DNA of 64,000 bases from Moryella indoligenes (GTDB taxonomy: Bacteria > Bacillota > Clostridia > Lachnospirales > Lachnospiraceae), in contig NZ_JAUSTO010000012.1 of NCBI RefSeq assembly GCF_030812885.1, forward strand, positions 1-64,000, written 5' to 3'. The position numbers and the translations under genes are program-made. How positions within the stretch are numbered: the stretch's first letter is position 1; every line of letters starts with the position of its first letter. Shown one piece after another: positions 1-8,567 of the stretch. The notes beneath the pieces were generated by a model that was given only the letters and a program-made list of their open reading frames with translations, had not been told where the DNA came from and made no database searches.

Positions 1-9
1 CATCATCAA

Positions 10-37
10 AAAGAGACCAGCACCAGCCAGTCTCTTT
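10..37. terminator. Short hairpin near window edge
   Basis: An 8-bp perfect stem (10-17 with 30-37) has A residues on one side and T residues on the other, so it could end transcription in either direction. It lies downstream of dctM on the minus strand. The rest of 1-211 shows no convincing gene. The element left of the window that it may serve cannot be seen. Confidence 0.4.
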
Positions 38-211
38 GTAAACCGGAATGCAACCTCCCGGAGGGTATTCATTTATAAGCAACTATGGACTCAGGGCAGG
101 GTGAGAGGGGTTGCATCTCGTTTTACAAGTGAGGGTTCCATCTATGGAAACTTAATTCTTTACCAGCTCCCCCCATTGAGCTCTATAAAAAGGCTTCATC
201 CTACTATCAGG

Positions 212-1510
212 TTATACGCTCCCCCCCAACAAACATGGCAATAGCTCTGTTATCTGCGGTACAGCAAAAGTAAGCACTGCCATAACTGTAACTGTTGCAA
301 TTACATAAATGGTATCCGGGAACGCCTCATCTATTTTCATATTTAATACACGACACGAAGTAAATAAATTAACTGACAGAGGAGGCGTTAAGCTTCCCAC
401 CATAAGCGCCATGAGCATCGCAATTCCAAAATGTAAAGGACTCATTCCAATGGACACAGCAATAGGTAATAATATCGGTGTCACTAAAATAATGATGCAT
501 ACAGTTTCCATAAAAGTCCCTAATAACAATAGCAGCAAAATCATAAAGGCCATTATCATATATGGATTATTTGTTACATTCAGCAGCCAAGTTGCAAACA
601 GGGCTGGAACATTTTGAATCGACATAATCCAACCAAAAGGGGTTGCCATTGATATGATAATCATTATAACGCCCGTTGTAACAACACTATCTGCTGCAAC
701 TTTCACAAATTCATTAACAGAAAGCTCTTTATAAACAAACGTTGCAAGAATAAACGCATAAATTACGGCCACCACCGCAGCCTCTGTCGCAGTACATATT
801 CCGGAAAAAACACCTCCTAATATTGCAACAGGCATCAATAGAGGAAGTAACGCGCTGACAATTATTTCAACTCTTTCCCTTGCTGTATAGACATGCTGAT
901 CTTTATTCTCTTGTTTTTGTCTTTTAGAAGCAAAAAAGCCATTCATAATGATCAACGAAACTATACATAATATGCCTGGTAGTACACCACCCAAAAACAT
1001 ATTTCCCACAGATACACCTGAAGCTTGTGCATACACGACCATTACAATACTTGGAGGAATAATGCAGGCCATGGTGCCCCCCGCAGCAATTAGGCCAGCA
1101 GTAAGCGCCTTGGGATAACCCGATTCAATCATTGAAGGCCCCATGATCTTTCCAATTGCCGCTGCAGAAGCTACTCCTGATCCAGAAACCGCTCCAAAAA
1201 AACCACAGGCCGCCATTGCCGTTGCCCCCAATCCCCCCGGCACTTTTCTTAAAAGCATATTAGCCAGTTTAATAAGTCGGGGAGTAGTTCCATAAACCAT
1301 CAACGAGCCCGCAAAAATAAACATAGGCATTGCTAACATATTAAAACTCTTTGCACCCCCAACCATCCTTTGCACAACAATCGATAAATCCGGACCTCCA
1401 TCTATCCACAACAAGGTCATACAGGATATGCCAATTGAAAACGCCACAGGAACGCCAATAACAAGACAAATCCCTAAAGAAATGAACAGTGACATCAGCC
1501 CTGCGCTCAT
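212..1510 (-). CDS. TRAP transporter large permease (DctM family)
   Basis: A 432-residue, almost wholly hydrophobic protein of the DctM/TrapT large-permease family, the ion-coupled membrane subunit of a tripartite ATP-independent periplasmic transporter. The length matches the family, and the Gly/Ser-rich loop around GFFGAVSGSGVASAAAIG (about residues 102-119) is typical. It overlaps the small permease gene dctQ by 4 bases (ATGA), implying translational coupling. The substrate is probably a carboxylate or sugar acid, judging from the family and the neighbouring kinase and aldolase, but the sequence does not settle it. Codon use is AT-rich, like the rest of 1-6430 and unlike the genes to its right. 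Confidence 0.93.
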   Translation of the reverse strand: MSAGLMSLFISLGICLVIGVPVAFSIGISCMTLLWIDGGPDLSIVVQRMVGGAKSFNMLAMPMFIFAGSLMVYGTTPRLIKLANMLLRKVPGGLGATAMAACGFFGAVSGSGVASAAAIGKIMGPSMIESGYPKALTAGLIAAGGTMACIIPPSIVMVVYAQASGVSVGNMFLGGVLPGILCIVSLIIMNGFFASKRQKQENKDQHVYTARERVEIIVSALLPLLMPVAILGGVFSGICTATEAAVVAVIYAFILATFVYKELSVNEFVKVAADSVVTTGVIMIIISMATPFGWIMSIQNVPALFATWLLNVTNNPYMIMAFMILLLLLLGTFMETVCIIILVTPILLPIAVSIGMSPLHFGIAMLMALMVGSLTPPLSVNLFTSCRVLNMKIDEAFPDTIYVIATVTVMAVLTFAVPQITELLPCLLGGSV

Positions 1511-2013
1511 TGATTAAAAGCCTCCTCCATAAAAGAAACATCTCTTCCCATCATTTTGCAAATAACAACATACAAATGCGCCAGATAAAATGCAATCATC
1601 AATATTGATCCCAGCACAATAGCCAAGTAATTGATGCTCATTGGTAAATGTAATGCCGCTGTATGCATTGAAAAATTCTTTAGTACTCCTAAATACGAGT
1701 ATCTTATAACTATACTCAGAAAAGCTATACTTATTAAATCATCAATCATCTCAAAAATACTATATAGTTTGTTCGGTAATAGCCTGATAAAAAAATCTAT
1801 TCTAGTATTACTATTATTAATCGTCGCTATTGCAGCTCCAAAAAAAGTCACATAAATCATTAATATACTCGCAACTTCTTCAACCCAAGTAAAGGAATGA
1901 CCAAAAAAATTACGATTAACAACCTGCATCGCCACTATAACTGTCAAGAAGCAAATCGTAAAACAACTCAGTAATCTCAACCCCTTTTTAATGATTTTCA
2001 AAAAGATCAGCAA
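1507..2013 (-). CDS. TRAP transporter small permease (DctQ family)
   Basis: A 168-residue protein with four hydrophobic segments, the usual size and topology of DctQ small subunits. The motif NRNFFGHSFTWVEEV near residues 33-48 is the family signature for the region linking helices 1 and 2. Translation appears to begin at a TTG codon (2011-2013) preceded by GGAAGGGAG with about 8 bases of spacing; no better ATG is in frame. It lies between the solute-binding protein gene and dctM, overlapping dctM by 4 bases. It works with DctM in the cytoplasmic membrane. Confidence 0.9.
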   Translation of the reverse strand: MLIFLKIIKKGLRLLSCFTICFLTVIVAMQVVNRNFFGHSFTWVEEVASILMIYVTFFGAAIATINNSNTRIDFFIRLLPNKLYSIFEMIDDLISIAFLSIVIRYSYLGVLKNFSMHTAALHLPMSINYLAIVLGSILMIAFYLAHLYVVICKMMGRDVSFMEEAFNQ

Positions 2014-2032
2014 TTTTTGCTCTCCCTTCCTG

Positions 2033-2079
2033 ATAATACAGGCTTGTTTCCTTCCCGAAGCGAAACAAGCCTGTATTAT
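2033..2079 (-). other. Intercistronic stem-loop between dctP and dctQ
   Basis: A perfect 17-bp inverted repeat (2033-2049 with 2063-2079) with a 13-base loop sits between the solute-binding protein gene and the permease genes. No good T-run follows on the minus strand, so an mRNA-stabilising or processing stem that keeps the binding protein more abundant than the permease is more likely than a full terminator. Confidence 0.6.
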
Positions 2080-2106
2080 TCCACAACATTTAATATCATG
2101 TAAACA

Positions 2107-3180
2107 TTATTTATTAAAAGACGTCGCTAAATCAATCCACGATTGACCATCTGAATATTTATTTGCAAAATCCTGCCAGATAGGCTTCATGACATTCTGG
2201 AACGCCTCACTGTTTACATTATTTACTTCCATTCCTGCATCCTTTAGCATATTCAAATACTTTTCTTCATCATTTTCTTTCAAATCAATTTCCTTTGCCT
2301 TAGCTGCTTCTTCCACAAGAATATTCTGATACTCCTGTGGAAGACTGTTAAACCAATTGGCATTACAGACAAAAGGAGCTGCATCATACATATGTCCGGT
2401 CAAAGAAAGATACTTTTGGACATCCTGTAAAGAAGATGTATAAATATTGGCCAGTGGGTTTTCCTGCCCATTGATAGTTCCATTTTGCAACCCTGTATAT
2501 ACATCTGAAAATGGCATAATTACAACCGATGCATCAAGAGCATCATACATAGCAACCTTCATTTCATTCTCATTGGTTCTAAATTTAATTCCTTTGACAT
2601 CCTCCGGCTCCGCGATTGGACGCGTATTATTTGTCATATGACGATATCCCGATTCCCAAATTGAAAGCACTTTATATCCCATAGGTTCAACCAATTCCGA
2701 AGCATATTTTTCTCCAAGTTCTCCATCCCACGCTTTTCTAGCGTTATCAATATTTGTAAAAAGAAATGGTAATAACGCAAAATTCACTTCCGGATTAATG
2801 CTTGAAAAATTAGCCGCTCCCATTTGAACACATGCTTCTGTATCTCCATTTCTCACCTGCTCCACAAGGTCCGTCTCCCCGCCGAGAGCTGAATCCGGGA
2901 AAATCTGAACTTTAATTCCTCCATTAGTTCTTGACTCTACGGCTTCTTTAAAACTCTGCAAAGCAATAGTTGAAGGATTTGTCGAAGATACAGCCGAACC
3001 TATATTCATTTTATATACATTGACGTTTCCATCAGGGCTTTTTTCTCCTGCAGTACTTCCTGCATCAACACCTGTACTACTCTCTGGCACTGTAGTTTGA
3101 TCAGGGCTCTTCACTCCGCACCCCCATAATGACGTCAGAGCAATAGCTCCTGCAATAACACACACTATAATCTTTTTCAC
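2107..3180 (-). CDS. TRAP transporter solute-binding lipoprotein (DctP family)
   Basis: A 357-residue extracytoplasmic solute receptor of the DctP family. The N-terminus has a lipoprotein signal peptide with lipobox LWGC at about residues 18-21, so the protein is membrane-anchored in a Gram-positive cell. Family landmarks include FPDSALGGETDLVEQVRNG and the conserved segment GIKFRTNENEM near residue 192, where the Arg usually binds the substrate carboxylate. The start is a GTG (3178-3180) preceded by AGGAGG with 8-base spacing. It is the first gene of the dctP-dctQ-dctM unit and follows the GntR regulator gene. A carboxylate-containing substrate is expected; its identity is unknown. Confidence 0.93.
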   Translation of the reverse strand: MKKIIVCVIAGAIALTSLWGCGVKSPDQTTVPESSTGVDAGSTAGEKSPDGNVNVYKMNIGSAVSSTNPSTIALQSFKEAVESRTNGGIKVQIFPDSALGGETDLVEQVRNGDTEACVQMGAANFSSINPEVNFALLPFLFTNIDNARKAWDGELGEKYASELVEPMGYKVLSIWESGYRHMTNNTRPIAEPEDVKGIKFRTNENEMKVAMYDALDASVVIMPFSDVYTGLQNGTINGQENPLANIYTSSLQDVQKYLSLTGHMYDAAPFVCNANWFNSLPQEYQNILVEEAAKAKEIDLKENDEEKYLNMLKDAGMEVNNVNSEAFQNVMKPIWQDFANKYSDGQSWIDLATSFNK

Positions 3181-3279
3181 AACACATTCCTCCTTAATAT
3201 ATTTTAACTCGTTAGTAACTGTATATGCACTCAGCCTAATTTCTTAAAGCTGAATTTACATTTAGAATATCTGTGTTCT

Positions 3280-4008
3280 TTACGTCTCATATACTCTTTT
3301 GATATTCCTCAGTTTCAAGCATTTCATCTGAGTTTCTTCATCAATAACGTAATCGTCGCACGCCCTCAAAATATGTCTAATTACTGCATTAATCATCCGA
3401 CGTGCATCCAATGCACGTATTGCATCTGCTATAGCTTGATGTTCTATAAGATTCGCCTCCAAAATACTAAGTTTTAATGGAGCATGTGTTGATTCCAAAT
3501 ATGCCAAATAAGTAGTTTTATTTGTGTCAAGTTCCATATAATACTGATAAACCTTTTCATTCCCACAATATCTCATGTAACACCGATGAAATTTTGTTTC
3601 ATTAATCACCCAGTCCTCATACTGAATGCTGGCTCTGGCGGAAATTTGTTTCCTCATCTCTTCCAAAACAGCATCCAATTCTGCAATCATCTCCGTATGT
3701 TCGCGAGCTTCTTTAATAATATTATCCGCATAAAATATCTCACACATAAGACGTGCTTCAAGAGCATCAATCAGTTCAGAATTCGTGTACCTTTTCACAA
3801 TCATGCTGCGTCTTGGCAAATCCTCAACGTATCCTTCCGCCACCAAACGATTCAACGCATCCTTTATTGGAGTATGGCTAACACCAAGCTCCTCTGATAA
3901 CTCTCGTACAATTAATTTCTTTCCTGCAGGATATTTCCCTGTATAAATCTTATTTCTAATTGAACTCGCTATATTATCCACCAATGATCTATCAATATTT
4001 TTATCCAC
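3280..4008 (-). CDS. GntR-family transcriptional regulator (FCD type)
   Basis: A 242-residue regulator with an N-terminal winged helix-turn-helix (about residues 8-72, including ELGVSHTPIKDALNRLVAEGYV) and a C-terminal all-helical FCD ligand-binding domain with His residues typical of its metal site (FHRCYMRY and VIRHILRACDDY). FadR-subfamily regulators usually sense a small carboxylate or sugar acid and repress adjacent catabolic genes. The start is a GTG preceded by GAGGG. It lies upstream of the TRAP genes on the same strand and divergent from the aldolase-kinase pair, so it is the natural candidate to control both through the 4009-4232 region. Confidence 0.9.
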   Translation of the reverse strand: MDKNIDRSLVDNIASSIRNKIYTGKYPAGKKLIVRELSEELGVSHTPIKDALNRLVAEGYVEDLPRRSMIVKRYTNSELIDALEARLMCEIFYADNIIKEAREHTEMIAELDAVLEEMRKQISARASIQYEDWVINETKFHRCYMRYCGNEKVYQYYMELDTNKTTYLAYLESTHAPLKLSILEANLIEHQAIADAIRALDARRMINAVIRHILRACDDYVIDEETQMKCLKLRNIKRVYET

Positions 4009-4111
4009 TTCGCCCTCTTTTTTACCTAAATTTTTTTATTTATTTGCATACTATCACATTTCAAACCTTAATTAAACTCTATTTTTAGTCTAAATTATTA
4101 TATATTTTTTG

Positions 4112-4179
4112 TATAATATCCACAAATATATCGCTGCTTTTTTATTTATATATATATTAATTTAATTATTTGTTATAAT
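4112..4179 (+). promoter_or_regulatory. AT-rich divergent regulatory region; extended -10 for aldolase-kinase genes
   Basis: The 4009-4232 gap separates the GntR gene from the aldolase gene. TGTTATAAT at 4171-4179 is an extended -10 about 50 bases upstream of the aldolase GTG start. A second TATAATATC copy begins at 4112, 62 bases earlier. Around it TTGT and ACAA form a loose dyad of the kind GntR/FCD regulators bind, but the match is weak. Confidence 0.45.
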
Positions 4180-4232
4180 ATCGATATGTAGTTTTTACTT
4201 ATATTTTTTACCCAAATTTATGGAGGCAACAA

Positions 4233-4868
4233 GTGAGATCAACAGATATAATTCCAAAATTATTAAACTATTGCCATATGATTCAAGCAAAAGGTTTAAC
4301 CTGTGGCTCAGGCGGAAATATCAGTCTTATGTGTGATGACGGCGTACTCATAACTCCTTCAGGAAAAAGTTTTGAGTCGCTTTCTGCTTCTGATTTTGTT
4401 TTATTACGCGAGGATGGCTCTTACCTTTCATGTAACGGCCTTGTTCCTTCAAAAGAATGGAGAATGCATTTAATGTGCTACAAAAAAAATACTGTCAGGG
4501 CCGTCGTACATTTACACAGTACATTTTCTGTTATTCTGGCTTGCTCAAATAACATTAATAAAGAATGCGCCATCCCAATATACACCCCCGGTTACGGTAT
4601 GCGCGTTGGCCGTTTACCGTTAATCCCATATGCAACGCCTGGATCTCAAGAGCTTAGTACAATGGTTTATTCAGCATTAAAAAGCCACAAGGCTGTGCTA
4701 CTGCAAAATCATGGATATATAGTCACCGATAGTTCTTTGGAATCTGCAATTAATACAGCTGAAGAAATCGAAGAAGAGGCAAAATTACACGTGTTTTTAC
4801 GCGGACAAGGCATAACCCTAACCGGTGTTCAACAGCAACAGTTGGGAATCACAGATCCAATCATATAA
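4233..4868 (+). CDS. Class II aldolase/adducin-family protein (FucA/AraD-like)
   Basis: A 211-residue zinc-dependent aldolase or epimerase of the class II aldolase/adducin family, the size of L-fuculose-phosphate aldolase. Visible landmarks are the phosphate-binding TPSGKS (41-46), candidate catalytic Glu75 in PSKEWRMH, zinc ligands His93 and His95 (HLHS) and the third His160 in NHG. The start is the GTG at 4233, preceded by GGAGG; the upstream ATG in TATGGAGGC is followed by an in-frame stop. The adjacent FGGY kinase suggests a route in which a ketose or sugar acid is phosphorylated and then split or epimerised. The exact substrate cannot be assigned. Confidence 0.88.
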   Translation: MRSTDIIPKLLNYCHMIQAKGLTCGSGGNISLMCDDGVLITPSGKSFESLSASDFVLLREDGSYLSCNGLVPSKEWRMHLMCYKKNTVRAVVHLHSTFSVILACSNNINKECAIPIYTPGYGMRVGRLPLIPYATPGSQELSTMVYSALKSHKAVLLQNHGYIVTDSSLESAINTAEEIEEEAKLHVFLRGQGITLTGVQQQQLGITDPII

Positions 4869-4903
4869 CTTCAGACAACTTCTGTTATTCAAAAGGAGCT
4901 TTC

Positions 4904-6424
4904 ATGAAAAACCATTCTGCTATTACATTATTAGGAATTGATATCGGCACTACCGGCACTAAATGTACCCTTTATAATAAAGATAGCACTATAATAGCAC
5001 AGGCCTACACCGAATACCCTATGATACACCCGCGTCCCGAATGGACCGAGCAGAATCCTGACGTTTGGTGGCAGGCAACCTGTTCCAATCTAAAACAAAT
5101 TTTCGCTGATAAAAAGATTAATCCAGCTGAGATTGCAGCCATTGGGCTTAGTTGTACCAATGCAATCACCATAGTAGACAAAAATGGCATTCCTTTATAT
5201 AACGCAATTGGTCACCAGGATAAACGCGCAGACAAAGAAGTTGAATGGCTCAAAAAAAATATCGGCAATGACCTTATCGAATCTCATTGTAACAATCAGT
5301 TAGCTAAGGGCTCTTTTAGTTTACCTTCTATAAAATGGTTTTTTAATCATTTCCCAAAATTATCTACCAAAGCATATAAAATATTAATGCCCAGTGGGTA
5401 TATAATATATAAACTAACCGGAATATTTTCGATGAATATTCCCAGAATGAGTTTAACTCTATTAGGAAATATCCATACCGAACAATGGGACGCAGAGATT
5501 GCAAACAAGGCCGGAATCCCCGCAAGAATTTTACCTCCGCTATACGAACCTACAGACATAGTAGGCGTTGTAACCGAAACCGCCGCAAAGATAACCGGAT
5601 TAACTGCAGGTACACCAGTGTGCGCAGGATGCCTCGATACAGTCGTCTCTACCCTCGCTTCAGGGGCTGTCAACGTTAATGATATGGCTATTACCATTGG
5701 AAGCAGCGCACGAATCTGTTATATTTCTGACCAGCTACCTCTTAATCACAAATTATTAACCACAAGATCTCCTTACAAAGGTCTTTATACTATAATACAG
5801 TCCACGGATAACGCCGGGGTTTCATTACGTTGGTTCCGAGATGTTTTTGGACGGGCAATAGAATCCGATGCCCGCACACGCGGTTGGAGTATCTATGACT
5901 ATATGGATTACATGGCTGCACAGGTTTATCCCGGTTCTGGTGGCTTGATTTATCTTCCCTATTTAAATGGAGAAAAAGCCCCTATTTGGAATTCTAAAGC
6001 CAAGGGCGTTTTTTTTGGCATTTCCTTGGACACCACATATGCCACATTTATACGCGCGATAATGGAAGGTGTTGCTTTTTCAATCAAACACTGTTTAGAA
6101 GAATTCCCAAAGTCAAATCCCTCCAACGCCCCTATTCCCATTGGGGGCGGCGGTGCCCAAAGCCAAATATGGTGTCAAATTATATCTGATGTATTAAATC
6201 TCCCCGTAATACAATTAAAAACATCAGAAACAGAAACCCTTGGCGATATGATAATTGCTGCGCAAAGCGTTGGAATCAAAGAAATCACCAACGAATACGG
6301 AAAAGAACTTGCCTCACACGGAGCTTTAATAGTTCCCAATATCGACAACGCAAAATTGTATAACCGCCAATATCAAAAATATAAAAATATATATATTCAT
6401 TTAAAGGATGATTTTGATACTTAA
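4904..6424 (+). CDS. FGGY-family carbohydrate kinase (xylulokinase-like)
   Basis: A 506-residue two-lobed sugar kinase of the FGGY family, with N-terminal GIDIGTTGTK (11-20) for ATP phosphate binding, a candidate catalytic Asp in AGCLDTVV (about residue 244) and the C-terminal nucleotide-binding IGGGGAQSQIW. Length and order of motifs fit xylulokinase-like members, but FGGY specificity ranges over pentuloses, tetruloses, glycerol and sugar acids. AAAGGAG precedes the ATG. It follows the class II aldolase gene by 35 bases and is presumably co-transcribed. It would phosphorylate the compound imported by the TRAP system in the cytoplasm. Confidence 0.9.
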   Translation: MKNHSAITLLGIDIGTTGTKCTLYNKDSTIIAQAYTEYPMIHPRPEWTEQNPDVWWQATCSNLKQIFADKKINPAEIAAIGLSCTNAITIVDKNGIPLYNAIGHQDKRADKEVEWLKKNIGNDLIESHCNNQLAKGSFSLPSIKWFFNHFPKLSTKAYKILMPSGYIIYKLTGIFSMNIPRMSLTLLGNIHTEQWDAEIANKAGIPARILPPLYEPTDIVGVVTETAAKITGLTAGTPVCAGCLDTVVSTLASGAVNVNDMAITIGSSARICYISDQLPLNHKLLTTRSPYKGLYTIIQSTDNAGVSLRWFRDVFGRAIESDARTRGWSIYDYMDYMAAQVYPGSGGLIYLPYLNGEKAPIWNSKAKGVFFGISLDTTYATFIRAIMEGVAFSIKHCLEEFPKSNPSNAPIPIGGGGAQSQIWCQIISDVLNLPVIQLKTSETETLGDMIIAAQSVGIKEITNEYGKELASHGALIVPNIDNAKLYNRQYQKYKNIYIHLKDDFDT

Positions 6425-6477
6425 TTTCACAGTATAAAAGCTCTGATTTTAGAAACGAAAATGTTCTTCGTAGTCAT

Positions 6478-6502
6478 GGCCACCAGCCTAGCCGGTGGTT
6501 TT
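6478..6502 (+). terminator. Hairpin with T-run after the kinase gene (possible IS200/IS605-like end)
   Basis: CCACC and GGTGG flank a short loop and are followed by TTTTT, a plausible terminator for the aldolase-kinase transcript. The sequence also resembles the subterminal hairpins of IS200/IS605 elements; no transposase is present, so that reading is tentative. Confidence 0.5.
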
Positions 6503-6543
6503 TATCTAAGGCTAAAACCGATTGGTGTCCCACCTAGGTTTTT

Positions 6544-6586
6544 GTTTCCTGTTCACTTTTCGTGTTCCGAAAAATGAGCAGGAAAC
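6544..6586. repeat. Imperfect 19-bp inverted repeat at the AT-rich island edge
   Basis: 6544-6562 pairs with 6568-6586, with the few mismatches mostly G-U compatible in RNA. It is one of three structured elements in the 261-base gap between the kinase gene and folD, where base composition switches from AT-rich to GC-rich. Confidence 0.5.
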
Positions 6587-6603
6587 ATGCCATACCAACA
6601 AGC

Positions 6604-6640
6604 GTGGGGGCTGTTGTTAAAAAAAAACAACAGCCCCCAC
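6604..6640. terminator. Strong hairpin between convergent kinase and folD genes
   Basis: A perfect 15-bp stem (6604-6618 with 6626-6640) encloses a loop of A residues. It lies between convergent genes and may terminate either transcript, although the homopolymer run is in the loop and lower stem instead of following the stem. Confidence 0.55.
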
Positions 6641-6685
6641 TAAGAATTATTCAAGAAATCTCTCAATATTAGTCCAAGCGCAAAA

Positions 6686-7555
6686 TTACTTCACCACCAA
6701 TTCTCTCTTCATCACCCGCTCTGCGGCCTCCACCACATGCTTGGCGAGCACTGCCGAGGTCACAGTTCCGACCCCGCCCGGCACCGGGGTGATCGCCTCC
6801 ACGACAGGCTCGACCTCATCAAAGCATACATCTCCGCAGATGTTTCCGTCCTGATCCTGATTGATTCCGACGTCCAGCACCACCTGCCCCGGAGACACAT
6901 ATTCTCTCGTCACCAGCCCGGCGCAGCCTGCGGCGGAGATCAGGATCTCCGCATTTCTTGCGTGTGCGGCGGTGTCTACCGTATCAATATGGCACATGGT
7001 CAGTGTCGCGCAGCGGTTTAAGAGCATGGCTCCGACCGGTCTCCCGATAACCAGGCTCGCACCGATCACTGTAACACGGGCGCTCCTTACCTGATAGCCA
7101 TAAAAATCCAGTATCTCCATGCATGCCTGCGCTGTGCTCGGCGGAAAGCTCCCCTTCCCGCCGGTAAACACATCTCCCAGTGCTCCGCGGGTGATGCCGT
7201 CCATATCCTTCTCCGGATTAAGCAGTGCGCATACTTCACGCTCCGCCTCCGGATCCGGAAGCGGGCGAAACATCAGACAGCCGTGAATCTCTTCCCGCTC
7301 ATTGATCTCCCGTATACAGGAGAGCAGCGCCTCTCTCGAACAGTCTTCCGGGAGCACATAGCGCTGCACTGCGATGCCCAGCTTCTCACAGCGTTTTCCA
7401 GCGCCGCGTTCATAGGCCACATCCGCCGGGCGCTCCCCCAGCCGCACAGTCGCAAGCGTCGGCACGACACCTCTCTCCCTAAGCTTCTTCACCCGCTCCG
7501 CAAGCTCCGCGCTGATTGCTGCGGCAACCGGAGCGCCCTTCAGTAATCTTGCCAT
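6686..7555 (-). CDS. folD: Bifunctional methylenetetrahydrofolate dehydrogenase / methenyltetrahydrofolate cyclohydrolase
   Basis: A 289-residue FolD, which interconverts 5,10-methylene-, 5,10-methenyl- and 10-formyl-tetrahydrofolate in the cytoplasm with an NAD(P) cofactor. The family size fits. Landmarks are the GCLMFRPLPD region, GKGSFPPSTAQACMEIL, the Rossmann segment VIGASLVIGRPVG and the C-terminal PVPGGVGTVTSAVL signature; FolDs usually read S-x-x-VGRP in the Rossmann turn, here SLVIGRP. The ATG at 7555 is preferred over an upstream GTG at 7573 because GGAGGG precedes it at 8-base spacing. It is just downstream of the TauE-type gene. Near the hut genes it could process one-carbon units released from formiminoglutamate, but that is inference. 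Confidence 0.93.
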   Translation of the reverse strand: MARLLKGAPVAAAISAELAERVKKLRERGVVPTLATVRLGERPADVAYERGAGKRCEKLGIAVQRYVLPEDCSREALLSCIREINEREEIHGCLMFRPLPDPEAEREVCALLNPEKDMDGITRGALGDVFTGGKGSFPPSTAQACMEILDFYGYQVRSARVTVIGASLVIGRPVGAMLLNRCATLTMCHIDTVDTAAHARNAEILISAAGCAGLVTREYVSPGQVVLDVGINQDQDGNICGDVCFDEVEPVVEAITPVPGGVGTVTSAVLAKHVVEAAERVMKRELVVK

Positions 7556-7577
7556 ACCTTCTCCCTCCGCCACACTT

Positions 7578-8342
7578 CTACAGCAACTCCGACACTACCT
7601 TCAGAAACAGCAGAACCAGCACTGCCAGCATGATGGGCCGCACAATTTTACTGCCCTTCTCCATCACCATTCCTGAGCCGATATAAGCCCCCAGCATATT
7701 GCAGAGCGCCGCGGCTGCCCCGAGCGGAATGAGCACGGTCCCGTTCATCAGAAAGATCACCAGGGAGGTCAGGTTGCTGGTGAGATTGATCGCCTTTGTC
7801 TGTCCATTCGCAGTGGCCATGCTGAGCTTTGAAAAAATTGTCAGCAGCACTATGAGAAAGGTTCCGGTCCCCGGGCCATACAGCCCATCATACATCCCGA
7901 CCGCAAAGGCAGCGAGCGTCGCGCTGATATAGCTCCTCCGGGTGATGCGCTCATGTTCCTTCCCGATATCCTTCAGTATGTGCTTGTTCAGTACGGCAAA
8001 AGCAACAAGAGGCAATATTGCCAGAAGAATAACCAGCATCACCCGCTCGTCCAGGCGGAGGGAAATGTGTGCGCCCAGCGAGGAACCAACGACCGCCGCT
8101 ACAATTGTCGGCAGCGCCAGACTCCAGTTGATCATCTTCTTTCTCGCAAAACGCACAGTGGCGAGCGTAGTTCCGCAGGCGGAGGAGAGCTTGTTGGTTC
8201 CAACCGCGAGGTGCACCGGCAGGCCCGCAAAAAGGAAGGCCGGGAGCGAGATTAGCCCGCCTCCGCCTCCGATGGCGTCTACCAGACCCGCCACAAAAAC
8301 CAGCGGGCATACAATCAAAAACGTGAGCGGTGTGAGTGACAT
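7578..8342 (-). CDS. TauE/SafE-family membrane permease
   Basis: A 254-residue integral membrane protein with about seven or eight hydrophobic segments. The N-terminal motif GLVDAIGGGGGLISLPAFL is the first half-repeat signature of the TauE/SafE (DUF81) family; the second half carries GMYDGLYGPGTGTFLIV. The family exports organosulfur compounds or other small anions; substrate unknown here. A longer reading frame extends to 8462, but the ATG at 8342 places the first membrane helix at the N-terminus and has GGAAAGGACGG upstream. The gene ends 22 bases before folD on the same strand, so the two are likely co-transcribed. Confidence 0.88.
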   Translation of the reverse strand: MSLTPLTFLIVCPLVFVAGLVDAIGGGGGLISLPAFLFAGLPVHLAVGTNKLSSACGTTLATVRFARKKMINWSLALPTIVAAVVGSSLGAHISLRLDERVMLVILLAILPLVAFAVLNKHILKDIGKEHERITRRSYISATLAAFAVGMYDGLYGPGTGTFLIVLLTIFSKLSMATANGQTKAINLTSNLTSLVIFLMNGTVLIPLGAAAALCNMLGAYIGSGMVMEKGSKIVRPIMLAVLVLLFLKVVSELL

Positions 8343-8500
8343 TTCATTTCCGTCCTTTCCTGCCTGAGCGATGATCTGATATCTGCACAAGAACCCTGAT
8401 TTCAGGGCTTCATTATAGACCCGGAATACCTCTTCTGTCCACGCCAAAACAGCAGGCATCACTGTGCCGCAATATCTCTTTTCAAAAGTCCGCCTAAAAG

Positions 8501-8541
8501 GGACATCGCCGCCTGCTCCACAGGAGCAGGCGGCGATGTCC
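8501..8541 (-). terminator. Rho-independent terminator of the 2-hydroxyacid dehydrogenase gene
   Basis: A 19-bp perfect GC-rich stem (8501-8519 with 8523-8541) with a 3-base loop is followed on the minus strand by CTTTT. It starts 27 bases downstream of the dehydrogenase stop and separates it from the TauE-folD unit. Confidence 0.85.
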
Positions 8542-8567
8542 TCTATATTTTGACTCTCATACCCTCA

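Noticed and set aside
1631..1855. Plus-strand small frame opposite dctQ
   Set aside because: Chance open frame opposite a coupled transporter gene.
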